NCBI GenBank assembly: GCA_009741485.1
Contig: CM019228.1
Coordinates: forward strand, 9,624,696-9,688,695
From: Malurus cyaneus samueli
Lineage: Eukaryota > Chordata > Aves > Passeriformes > Maluridae
Length of the DNA: 64,000 nucleotides
Reading direction: 5' to 3'
Shown here piece after piece: positions 1-12,600 of this stretch. The notes beneath the pieces are model-generated. The model had not been told where the DNA came from and searched no databases. It saw only the letters and a list, made by a program, of their open reading frames with translations. A program made the translations under genes and the position numbers. Position 1 is the first letter of the stretch; each line of letters begins with the position of its first letter.

Positions 1-3000
1 GAACAAATGTAGCGTGCAAAAAAGAGCTAATCTGCAACAGTGGGGCAAAAGGCTTTTTGCAGGCCTCTCTTTTTTGAGTTACATTGGCTGTAACGTTGTG
101 GAATTGAACATACCATGTCATTCTCAGATGGTGTGTCACTACAGATAACTTCGCCATGGTTAGATGTGTGAGAACCTACTGAAATTCCTTGGAATGGCAT
201 GTTTCATCAAAGACTTTAACTTGCCTCTGAATGAAAGAGGATTTATAGTGAGGCTGCTACAAATCAGCCTAATTGACTGAATACTTGCAGCATGAGTTTC
301 TTTCTGACAGCAAAACACTTAACAGTTTCTGCCTGCTTCCCCCAGAAGTTAACCTGTCTTCTGGAATTAAGAACCCTGATTTTTTCCTCCCCACTGGACA
401 GTTAGTACAAACCATAATTTTAATGCTTGAGAACACAGTCACTCCAGCAGACTAAAGCATTTGCTCGTTATCAGTTGCTTATTCCCAAAATAGCACAGAA
501 CAAAAACACACACACAGATTCATGCTGAAGAGGCCCACCTCATGCTGTAAGAACATCTCTCAGACTAGATTCTGCCAGAGCGCAGTCTCTGAGGCTGACA
601 TGGGGATTTTGCCTATGAGAGGGCTGACACCTCAATCACAACATTAGGACCAGAAGACTCTGAAATGGGCCAGATGTACAGGTCTTCACTCTATCTGTGA
701 TGCAGTTGTCCTCTCTCTCTGGAGGTGACAAAAGCAAGTCTTGGGTATGACATTCTGTACTGACACTTGAGGAATTCATTCCTCATTCCTCTGTGGATTT
801 TCTTGTCAAGGATTTAAAAAGTCACTTAGTCCAGTATTTTTAAGTGGCTTTTAAAGAAAGCCCAACCATTACAAAAAGACCCCAACTTTCTTAGCTCAGA
901 AACATTGTTAAGTTTATCCATGTTTTAAAAGCAATATGTTCCATGTGAGCTAAGATCTTTTACCTTCTCTGGACAAAGCATATTCCACGTACATCATGGG
1001 TGAGAGATGCCACCCAAGATTGCACAAGCCCTGTGTTTTGTCAGGTTTCTTATCCAGGGCTAAGAACTTGGCTCCCATCAGATCTGGTGACTCTCAATAA
1101 TTTTCTGTATATGTGTGATTTTTGTCACTGGCTGGAGAACGTAAGATTTGTTATGGTCCCAGCATAAGCATAAACTGGAAGAACAGACTAGAAAGTAGGA
1201 GAGGCAAACCAGACAGCTTGATTTGGGCTTCAAACCACATGGGATTAGCCTCATATGACACCTGTGCTACAGGAGCCTCTCACAGCCAGATGTTCAGAGT
1301 CACTCAGCAAAGCCTTGTCGGGGAGCCACCAAGTCTGCCAGAATATGGTGTCCAAGCATGGGTTTGGTTTCCTTTCATCCCTATTAGTGCCAAAAATGCT
1401 TTTCATTGACCCACTTCAGAACTGCCACATTAAAAAAAAGCTGAATCTTGGTGCTGCCCTTCCTGTTTCAGCCCACCCCTGCTCCCAGCTTGGAGGACAG
1501 TTTTTCTCCAATGCAGATGAGGCTCTAATAGAGACAGAGCTGATGTTTGCCGAGGCACGATTCAGTGCTCATTGGGTTTGTCACCTGGCCAAAACTTGCC
1601 AGTGCTCAAATATAGTCATGGTTATAGCAAGGGCATAAACAGTCTTCCTTCAGTAAGGAAACTTGGACAAATTGAAAAAGAGTGGGGAATGATCTGTTGT
1701 CATTCTCAGGCCTTTATTTGAGGCTTTCTAAAATCTCAGCATCATATTAGCTCTTGGTTCCTGGCTCCTTAGTATTCCACATTTACTGCTCCAGAGTGCA
1801 CTGGCAGTCTCATGAGTCTGGTCTCTTATTCTGAAGAGGTTACACATGTAATCTCTGAGACAGTGGCACTGCCTAAAGCCTACACTCAGACAGTTCTGGC
1901 TCCTGTTAGCCAACTTAGGCTTCCAGTTAATAAAAAGGACAAATAGAACTGCATGGATGTGCTTGCCCATAGCCATATTATCATAGGCTGGAGTCTTGCC
2001 TGGGATCATGAACGATCGCTGAGAGAGGAAAAGTCCTACAAAGAGGTGCTGTTACAGTTTTTACGTGATCTTTAAGGTGTTGCTGGTATCCTCATTGTGT
2101 ACCTGTTTCTGCATTTTGCACCTACCTATTGTGGGTTGTTTGAGAGCAGAGGGTTATGAGAACTCTGGAATAAGGTGATGAAAGCTTTATTCAAAGCCTC
2201 AAGTTTGCCCCATCCAACACTCTATATCCTGCTTCACTCACAGGGCAGAAAGACAGGCTGCTCTCTGGTAGAGTCATTCTACATTAGAAGGTACTGGCTC
2301 TTTAAATTTGAATTTTGACAGTTTTTAGCAATTAACACCTCACGGCCCCATTTAACAACACTTGATCATCTCTCTCCTGGAGAAGGTATTCCCTTGGCAC
2401 CAGCCTCTGTGTGTTGAATGACAGTCTCAGCCTCAGGAGCTGCCAGCCCACGTGGTTCTGCTTGTTCCTTCTGGAGTCCCTGAGCTTCAGCCTCGTTAAC
2501 CTCAAAGCAGGACAGCACCATCTCCTTCATCTTTCCCCTCCTCCTTACTGCTGCTGCTGCCATTCTTTCACAAACTAATTAGGCTTTCAGACATTTTTTT
2601 TAACCCTGCCTTCCCCAGAGATGAAAAGGCAATGCAAGCATACACTTAACTTTGTCTAAACCCAGCACAAATGCCAACCAGCCAAGCACACACACCCACA
2701 CAAGGACAGCAAGGGGATCTAGAAGGCTCTCTATTGCAATTAGTGCATGGGACTGCAAAAATCCATTGTCAATTCCAGCAAAGACTGATAAGGAAAAGTC
2801 AAGAAGAATTTTAAGTCTGTTCCAGTGTCAAAAAATTAGCCTCTTGCCTCTGTCGCCGGGAAGCTAAAATAAGGTCCTTAAAATGGCTTGAGGTCTTCCG
2901 ACGAGGTGGTGATATAGGAGAACTTTAAATATCTAATAATAGTAAGTAGGCTATAAGGAACTTTGTCTCCTCTTGAAATATAGCCTTTGGTTCTCTGCTT

Positions 3001-4211
3001 TTAGCAGAACAAAGATACAGCCTGAGGTTAGAACAGCATTAAAACATGGGGAAAATTTGGTTGGCTGGACTGGGAGCACATAGAGAAAGATATGATTGAA
3101 ATACCAAAGAGCAAGTTTAAGACCTCCTCAGTAACTTTATTTTTTAATTGGATAAGTGATGATTAAAATCCCTTCTGCCCATTGCTTTGATTTCCTTCCC
3201 CCTGCCTCAGCGCAGCAAGGGTGCAGGAGCTCTCAGCAGTGTGTCCACACCAAGCTAAATGTCGAGTTTACCAAGGAGAACTGTAGAGCTCCTCATGAGC
3301 AGTGTGCCAGGGTACAAACCACTCACCAGAACAGCTCAGAGATAAAAGTATAGGAGTCAAAGAACACTTCTGCTGAGAAAGTCGAGGCTTGGGAATTATT
3401 GCATGTTCTGTTTCCAGCTCCTTCAGTCTCTCCCATCTGTTTCAGTTCCCCACTTGGATAAAAAAAGAAAAAGAAAAAAGAAAAGACACAAAACCCACAA
3501 TCCTATGCTTTCTGTCCTTTTATGGGGGAGTGTGTATAGGGAAAGGTCTCTTCTTGCATGTGCCCACAGCAGGTAACACAGCAAGAGTCTTGTCCCCACC
3601 TATGGGTTTCTAGGAGTTACTGATGCAAATAATAATAACAAACCGTCCTCTTCCTATAATGAGGCAAGATATTACTACTTTGTCAGGAAGTGAATGAAAA
3701 AAGACTTTCACGCTGTTTCTGAGTGCCTTCACCAGATGGCTTTCCCACACATTTCCTGCTCCCCAGCTCTGGCTCCTGGAGCTGTTTGCTGCGTGTAGCT
3801 TGGGCAAGGCTCATCCTCCCAGTTTAGCTGGGCTTCTTTTGTGCCACACAGAGGACAGGGGAGCGATTTCACAATGTCAGGCTCAGGTAGTTTCTGCAAT
3901 GCAAATCTGTTTCCAGGTGCAGGGGAAGAGTGTCATCTTGCGCTGCTCAAACAGCTCCTTGTGTTTAGAGAGGAATGCTGGGCTGCTGTGGCATCCCTCA
4001 GAGGGGCCCTCAATCACCAACTCCTTATATTCACTCAGCATCTAGAGCCAGCATGCTGCTACAAAGAATGAGGTGTTTCACTCAATCCCTCCAGTACAGC
4101 AAGAACAGGAACAGCCAGCCCACAATTCTCCAAAGGAGGTTTTATTTACTAACCACAAAACCCTTCTTTCAGTAATACTTCAATTGAAGGAGTACTGTTT
4201 CTCACTTCATG

Positions 4212-4234
4212 CTCTAACATGCAGCATGTTAGAG
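4212..4234. repeat. Perfect 10-bp inverted repeat, 3-nt loop
   Basis: CTCTAACATG at 4212-4221, loop CAG, then CATGTTAGAG at 4225-4234. The arms are exact reverse complements and the pairing stops abruptly at both ends. Confidence 0.9.
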
Positions 4235-5849
4235 AACTGGCAGGCACTGCCTGGCTTTGATTTGAAAGAAACGGGTTTTTATTTAAGAACAAGCTGACCA
4301 TACTGTATTCTCCTTTCCAAATTGCTTTTATTTTAAATACATCCTTTTATGGTCAAGAACACACAAGAGAGGCAGGTCTGTTGTCAGTTACTGATTTGAA
4401 GAGATTTTTCTGAATGGTTGGTTGCTGGGTCTATCAGCATAGCAACAATGTTGGTTTTAAGAAATTCAGATTATTCACTGGGAAAAAAAGTTACTGCAAC
4501 AAGTGTGCTGAGCAAGATGCACTGTCTTTGTCATGCCAGAGATTTGCAGCAATTACACTATGAATGATGTCTTTAATTCCTTATTTTATCTGTATGGGTC
4601 CTTAATGCAAGCCTCCTTACATTTCTTGTTTATTGTCTCTAATAGCCCAGCAGGGTCTATTGGGAGCTCCATAGTTAGTACAGAGGCCAGTCAGGCTGAA
4701 TTTAAGTCCTGCTTCAGGGAGTTTATTTTTAACCAGACAAAGATCCTGAGTGGACCTAGGTTAAATAAGAGTTGCTTTGACTACCCCTACACTTCAAGGT
4801 GCAGATTAGCCACTACACTGAATTCTTTTTCATAAAAACTCTCCAATTTTTTCTCTTCAAAGTGTTTACTGGACCTATTCAGTGAGTAGCTTATCATAAG
4901 GACCTCCACACTGACCTCCTCAGTAGCACAGACCCCTGCATAGCAAATCTTTACCTGCATCAACACTGAGCAGTCCAAATTCAGTGGAGGGGGAAGATTG
5001 CAGAGGAAAGGCAGAACTGCTTCCCATTGAAGGGGCTGAAGTAGCTGCTTGTCATGGCAGCTTAGGTGGGGCTGCTCATTCCTCGGGGGTAGGCAGAGAG
5101 CCCTTCCAGCATTGTTTTGTGCCTGGCATAAGGCTCACTGCTATCACACGTACTGAGGTGAGAGCAAACAGAGCCCAGCACCAGCCAGAGCCAAACACTG
5201 AAGCAGCAAACCTCCCAGTAACCTCATTCCCCAGCTCCCCACCCCTCTAGAGCATCAGCAGATCCTCACGCCACATAGCCAGATCCCTGATCACCCGGGG
5301 AATACTGATGAGAAGTGCTCCTTCTCTCCAGTTGCTTCTCCTCTAGCAGAGAGCAGTTGTTAATAATTCAGCTTCATGCCACAGCAGGCCTGGAGTGCTG
5401 AGGCTTTCCATGGTAAAGCCGTAAATATAGGACGTGACTGCAGCTGCGTGTTCTCGCCTGCAAAGTCCTTCAATGAAATGATTCAGTGCCCTAGAAGGTA
5501 ATGAGGAAACATCTTGAGGTCACTGCTGAGTGGCACTTACCCACCATCCCTCTGAGAGAACAAGGAAAAAGGCTCAACCCTCTGCTGAGAGTCAGTCCAA
5601 GCCTGCAGCACCTGTTAACCCCATTTTAGGACACAGAGAGCTTTGGGACCTAAAAGGAAGAGGACCATCCAGACATGAAGGAATAAATACTGGAAGTCCC
5701 CAAGAAGTAACTTCAGTAAACATGAGAGGAAGGCACCCCTACAGAATTTGCCCAAGGATTTTGCACACATTCACTTCATGAAAGATTTTCACCCTTGAGT
5801 CCTTTGGTTTAAGTGCTGGTGAGCTCTGAGGGAATGGGCAGAAAGGGCT

Positions 5850-6125
5850 GTGGTTACAAGGACAAGGGGGAATATGGATAAATTGAAAGAAGGAAAATTT
5901 AGGTTATGGATTGGAACGAAATTCCTTTAATGTGAGGCTGCTGAGACACTGGAGCAGTTTGCCCAGGGAGATTATGCCTGCCCCAACCCTAACAATGCTC
6001 AAAACCAGGTTGGACAGGGCTTGGAATAGCCTGGTCTAGTGGAAGGATTCCCTACATGTGACAGGGGGAGTTGGGACTAGATGGTCTCTAAGGTCCATTC
6101 CAATCGCTTAATAGTTCATGCGTTT
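5850..6125 (+). mobile_element. CR1 LINE 3'-end fragment (sense)
   Basis: The order of phrases is that of the avian CR1 3' end. A 'caagggggaatatgg' opening is followed by 'gagacactggagcagtttgc', a 'caggttggacagggcttgg' stretch, 'ctggtctagtgg', and a closing 'ggactagatggtctctaagg' then 'tccattccaat'. It is 5'-truncated and lacks intact ORF2, as most CR1 copies do. It is moderately diverged and sits inside the BICDL1 intron. Confidence 0.88.
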
Positions 6126-6419
6126 GTGAAAGCTGTACATGGAATAAAGCAGGGGCTAACAAATAGCAAAGCCCCCCCTAGGAAAAGGATTAAACTACTA
6201 TTAAGGCTAAAAAAAAAATATATATAAAAAAAAATAAAATAATAATGTTACTGTTAAGGCAGTGGAACTGCACAAATCGCTGCTCCTGGGCAAAAGGATG
6301 GCATCCCTGGGTCCCAGGGTTTGGATGGGACCCTCATCCTCCTCTGGGGCAACGGAGCATCCCCGCCATCCCCGGGGACCCCTCACTGGTTGCTGGATGA
6401 CAGCACAGCACGTCCCAGC

Positions 6420-6620
6420 CGGTGATGTTGCTGTGGCAACCGGGTGTGATTTCTCTACTTGTAATGCCACGACAGTCAGGGACACGCAGGGAGACGCACT
6501 TGTGACGTCCGAGGCGGGCGGGCGGTGGCCGCGGCCCGTCTGCCACCCCCGTGGGCTCGGCTCGCTGCCAGGACGTGTCCCCGCGTCGCCTCTGCATCCC
6601 CCGCGGGCCCCTCCCCACAT
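6420..6620. promoter_or_regulatory. CpG-rich block with X-box and CRE-like site in BICDL1 intron
   Basis: About 20 CpGs fall within 6474-6612 in otherwise CpG-poor intron. A palindromic RFX X-box, GTTGCTGTGGCAAC, lies at 6427-6440 (consensus GTTGCCATGGCAAC), and a CRE-like TGACGTCC at 6503-6510. Overlapping open frames exist on both strands, as is usual in CpG-rich DNA; none resembles a known protein. It could be an alternative promoter or an RFX-bound enhancer (inference). Confidence 0.5.
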
Positions 6621-9600
6621 TTCCTCCTCTGCTCACGGCAATTTCCCTCCCAAAATCGTGCTGGAGCTGTCCCAGCCCAAGGCAGCCTGTTGTCTGTACC
6701 ACCCACCGTGAGCTCCTGAGCCTGCTGGGGGACAGGTAAACATTTTATAGCCTGGGTGAAGAGAGCCCCTTGTGAGCAGGTCAGGGAGCCCACGCAGAGT
6801 GACCCGGCCAAGGCTTGGCACAGAGCGTCTCCCGGGAGTCCAGCTCAGGGCACGACACCAGAGAAATGATTGCCTGCCCGAGCCACTGAGCCTCCAGGCT
6901 GTGCACGGCTCATCTCACACCCTCAGAGGCTCGGGGTGCCTGGATGGAGCAGCAGAGGCTGCCCGGGGAGACATCACAGAGCCACACCTCCTGCCCGACC
7001 ACCACCCCCTTTCCCTCGGCAGCACATCTGCAGGACTCAGTGTCCAGAGCAGTGTCTGGGACAAACACATGTAGGTGTGAAGCCCCTGGCAGTCAGCCAT
7101 ACACTGTTCTTCCCTGCACTTCAACCAAGTCTAGCTCACAGCCCAGCTTTCTCCACCAGCAAGTGGTCTTAGAAGGGATTTCAAAAGTTCATGCAAGTTC
7201 ATGCTGCCTTGAGACATCAGCAGAACCATTAAGCAGTGAATATCTGAAAGCCAGAATCGAACATAAAACTGAAGCTGAATTTGTCCTGGAGTAAGAAGAT
7301 AAAATTGTGAATGAGTCCTTTCCTCCCCACTTGCACTGCACTAAAAATTTCAAGTGGCTCTTCTGTTTAGGTCCAGGTTGTTATGTTTACTGGAATTGTT
7401 TTATTATGCTGTAGCTCAGAGGTAGGAACACATGGGCAGAAGAAATTTTTTCAAAATATTTCTGCTTATTCACACTTGCTGTAAACACTTCCTCCAGGAG
7501 ATTCTAGAAAGTAGGACACAGAAGGTGTTTGTATCCAGCCACTGCATTACTAGCTAGAACCAGTGACAAACATGATTGAAGGCTTTGCAATACACGCAAG
7601 AAAAAACCAATTAAAAGCATTTGATCATTAAAGACCCATTCTGGGTTATAATGTTTGCACACCTGATAATGAAAGTCATTAAATTCCTTCTTTTTTCAAG
7701 TAGGATTGCTTTTTCTAAATGTAATTTAGTAGACAATAGCTCAAGAGGGAAGTCTGTTCTACACTGAGGAGGTTTTGCCAGCTGTATTGGGTGCTCTGAT
7801 TACCCATGAAATGAGAGGCCTCTTGCAAAACAGCCTAGAGCTTAACTAACATTTTGTTTAGAATGGCATTTAGCAAAACCCAGTTTATTTTGAGAACAGA
7901 TACAAGATCAGTAAGACACTCTTGTTGACTTCTGATGGCCACAATGCAATGCAGAGCTGGCTCATACTTGGCAGCACCACCACAGGGGTGGGAAATGCCA
8001 CCTCAGATAGGGACACAGCAGCATCCAGAGGCAAGGATACAACAGGAAACAACAGACAGATGGATATAAGTCAAGGGACCTGCATGTTAGAGCAACTAGA
8101 ATAAAAGGCTGCTCATGAACAGCCCATGAGAGCATTTAATTTGGAGGGAGATACAAGCTGGCCTAACCATCTCAGTAGGTATCCTTCTACAGAGGTTCAG
8201 TTCTGTAGATGCTGAGATGTGCACCAGATTTCCATCATGGATGGGATCCCTGTCGGTGTTTGGGGGGGACTGCTGAGGTCAGAAGTGCTGGGAACAATTC
8301 CATTAACTGTTCTCACCCTCTCCTAACCATTCTTCCCTGGTAAGTTCTAACATTGAAGCATGGAAAGAACATTTTTAAAAGGAAAAAGTGATGGATAGTT
8401 TAATCTGGGTTATGACTCCATGTCCCTTACATAAAGGGCAATGTGTATAAATTGCAGGATAAGAATTAGACTGACATTAAAATAAAACAGCTGTAAGTTT
8501 GGCTGAGAAAGGGAGATGGCCCAGAGATTCCACAAAGTCTCCATCAAAGGAAACTTTTGGGAAGTGGCCAAGCAGTCACCAGTCAGGCCGGGCTGGCCAA
8601 TTTTTGCACTGATACGAGAAGAACTAGGCAAAGTTAAATCTGAAAGAGACCTTCTGAGGTTTCCCTTTTATGCAGGCAAGGGTTTGACTAACATCAGGTC
8701 AAATCTTCTTGCTATTTATGAGTACCAAAGAATGAGGCAGAGAAGCCTGAGGAAATAAGTGATCTCAAGGGCTTTGGAACTGACTTGCATTTCCACTCTC
8801 CATGGATATGAAGTAATGAAAGGGTGAAAAAAACGTGAACAGGGACTGTCAAGATCCTTCAAGAGACTCAGATTTTGTGGGAGTCATACTTTTTAACAGA
8901 TTTATGTTTAGAAGAAGCCAAATGAGAAAGCCTAGAATGACCATGTTTGTTCAAAAGAGATTGTTTGTAGAATGTAACAGAGTGATATGTGTCTAAATAA
9001 CATCTATTGATCGGCTATGAAGTTGCACAGGGATTTGCCAACTCAGATTATTCCTGTAGGTTTGCTTCTATTCCAGAGAGATTTATTTCCCTAGGCCTTA
9101 CTGGATTTTGTGCACTGAAGTGCACAAATTCTCCCTAAATGTTCTGCTGCTTAGCCTTTATTTCCCTCTCCACCTTAGCACAAGAGACCAGACTCTTAGT
9201 GAAGACTGACTAATAAATATTTAAAGCTTTAAGAGCTGCAGGCAATCACTTAGGAAATTGATGATTTCATTAATACCACCTCTTCCTGGGGCCTTCCTGT
9301 GCCTGAGGCACTGCTGCCATGGGCACAGGCCCTCACCCTGCAGAACTGCAGACAAGGAGGGTTCTCCTAGTCTTGGGCTGCTTTATCAGCAGAAGCTGCA
9401 ATAAACCAGTCCAGGCATTATCCAATCCAGCAGCTCAGTTAATCTCTGCTTACCCAGATTAACTCTGGCATCACGAGACACAGCCCATCAGCTGCAGTCT
9501 GGCTCTCAGCAGCTCCCCCCTTTCAAAGGAGTTATTTGCATCAGGCTTTCAAAACTTGGGAAATTCCTTCTGTCTTCCCATCCTTCTTAATCCTCTATCA

Positions 9601-12600
9601 AGAGGCAGTATCAGAGACTAATAATGTCACATTGAGGGAGAGAGAAGGAGACAGGCAGCATTTCTCCCTCATTGCAGGTCACTGCCTCACCTCAGCACAG
9701 GAAGGGACAGCTCCAGACCACACAACTTCAGTGCTCCTGGTCCCAGACATGGGCCTCCTCCAACAATCTCTGACCCTTTTCATGAGCAGAGAACACCCTG
9801 CCAAGAAAATATTTTGCTGTGTGAAACAGACGGTACAGAAGCCTTTTCAAGCAAGAACTTGATCAAATGAAGATATTAACTCTCCAGCTTCTTTTAATCT
9901 CCCTAAGCAGAGCTATAAGGCACCCCAGGTCAGGGAAAGTGACATAATTGACCAAAATGCCTGTCCAGACCCACATACCAAGTATGTGGTGTTAACCCTG
10001 CCCACAGCTCAGTGAATGTGGCACAAGCACCCAGAAGCACCCAGAAGCACCCAGAGCACAGTGTCTAAGGTGTTGCTGGGCTCAGGCATGGAGGAATGAG
10101 CTAGTTGGGTGTACAACCATTGACAAAGCACATAGACCTCCATCTGTAAGGACATGTACAGCATCACCTCCTCCACTCCTCCTTCCCCTCTCACCACTTG
10201 GCATCCGAGACCTTTGCATGAGGCACCTGGGAGTATTTCAAACATGTGGAGGGGACAGTTTTCATTAAACCTCTCTCAGCACCACAGACTGAAATGGTTT
10301 CTTTACATTGTTTATTCTTGTTTATACTCTGCTGATGCCACAGAGTGCAGGTGGCTGGACAGGGAATTCACAGCACTGCAAAAGCCTTGTCTGTCCCTCC
10401 CCACAGCACTGATGAGGCCACTGTTGGATAAAATGGAAAAATCAAGGCTAAGCTGCAACTGCTTTAATTTCACACGGACATTTTTTGCATTTGTACCAGT
10501 CCTCCATATTCATCACAGAAGAGGCAGTACTTCAAAGGCACTCAAATAATCACTTCTTGGTGCATTCCACCAGCATCGTTAGGCAAATGTCCATAAATAC
10601 CCTTCTCACATATCTTGTTTCACTCAGATTATCCTTGTCTCCCTGGCAACTGTCAGATGATGTATAATGCTAGCAGGGATTAGCCCCAATGAGCCTTATA
10701 ACCCCCGTGTAAATTCTGACTCTCTGAAGGGACCTGGCCAAAACACTCTCCTTTCCTGGTAATGTTTAATTGTTGCCATAAACAATATTAAATCCTAGAC
10801 CCTTTCAGTCAACCTCAATAAGGAAGAAAATGAATAGAGATCTTTTTAAGTGGTAGTAATTGTCTTGTCCTCCAAATAAATAAGTTTGAGACATGGATAT
10901 ACTTGGCTTGACACATAAAGCTGTATTTTGATCGGTACTTGAGAGAAGGCTTGTGCTGAAAACTTGGGTTCTAATGTGTTTTTCGTCCCTTGTTGTCAGT
11001 GGGGATCACATTGGGAAATTCCAAATCTCTGCAAGAGCTTAAAAGATTTATGCTACACTTTAACCTATAAATTTCTGAAAACTAGCTAGGGTTCAGGTCA
11101 TTATTTGATATGACTTGACTGTCTGGCATGGGTTGTACTGAGCCTTTCTGCCTCTGAATAAGCAGCTCTGGGCTGCGCTCCCATACCCCACTGCTCAGGC
11201 AGACATGACCAAAGCATCAGGCCAAGGAGCTTCAACACATTCTCCCCTTGCAGGAAGTTTGTCTCTACTTCATATGATATCTGGATCTGCTGAGGAAGAA
11301 GTTGGTTGTCTCATGTGGCCTCCCTGGGCACCCAAAGCCAGCTTTTGCCGTGTGTGGCCCTGATACGAGAACTGTCCCCACACAGGAGATGCAGAGAGTG
11401 CCTGTCCATGGAGCTATGCAGCACTGCATTATGTGCAAGTGCTAAGAGTTGGAGATCTAAGTGGTGAAAGCCTACCTGTGCAGCACTAGTGACATGGTTA
11501 AACTACTTGTTCCTCCTTCAGTCTACTCAGTTCTTTATAATGTTCCAGATTGGGAATATCTGCTCTTATTCAACAGAACAATAAAAAATATCTTTAGGCA
11601 GAGCCAAGGAAAGAAGGCTGAAATCAGCACCAGCCTTAGGAGCAAAACCAAATCCAGACACATTACAGCAGAAATAATAGTATTTCTGTAATTAGGCAAA
11701 CAAATCTCTGGCACAGCATTGTGTGTAAAAATGAATTCAACGGTGTGTCATGGCTGATATTTCTTGGACTAATCAACTAGAGAGAGCTGAGAGAGAAGGG
11801 GAAAAAACATTGTTCCAGGAGGTAGTTCATGAAACAGCCAAGCCAAGGGGTGATGGGGAAGCCAGTGACAGGCAGAAGAAAATCCAAATCCTGGCACAAG
11901 CTGGTTAACGGTGATGCAACCTGATTTTTTTGCATGTTTGTGTGGACCTGTTAGCATCCCGGCCATCTGCCAGCTCCAGCACACACCTTACCACATGTAA
12001 GGCTTGCCAGGAGGGGAAAAAGGGATCAGTGGCTTAAGGCAGGTGATTTTTAGCACAGATAGGATAAAAGTGCTCCTAACTCACTCACATGTCTGTGTAC
12101 TGGCAGAAGCTATAAGCAGCACCATTTTAGACACTCCAGCACACAGCAGGCGCTCGGGAGATTTAGTACTGCTACCACTGGCTTGTGCACATAGAGAAAT
12201 TCAGCTAGAGCAGCAGGAGTAATAAAAACTGCTGAGAGCTGAATACCACAGTCTCCTCTGTCGCTGGTCACATTATTCTTGATTTCAGGCAGCAAGAGGA
12301 AGAGAAAGTTAATCATTTATGTGCAGCAAAGCTAGGGAAGATCCCAGTTTAAAATCCTTCTGTAATAGCAGTAGAAATGGAGTAGATCAGTCCACAATCA
12401 AGTGTGGAGAATCCACACACACTCAAGCAAGGCATCCCTCTCTGCTGAATATAAAGTGATAAAACAATATACCTGGAAAGCAACAAAGGATGCCACAGGT
12501 AAAGTATGAACACTCTCAAACAGGATTTTGAAAAGGAAGCACACTCAACAGTAACTCGTCAGGGAATCTTTGAAGCTGAGGAACAGCCACTGCCACACCA

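Noticed and set aside
2366..2563. Minus-strand frame beginning MAAAAVRRRGKMKEM with Glu/Ala/Gln-rich text
   Set aside because: It looked coding-like, but is short, has no homolog I recognise and no splice or promoter signal; possibly a decayed pseudogene fragment, not supportable.
6262..6711. 149-codon + frame in the 6.4 kb CpG block as an alternative BICDL1 first exon
   Set aside because: Its sequence does not resemble the BICDR-1 N-terminus and there are overlapping frames on the other strand; kept only as a regulatory candidate.
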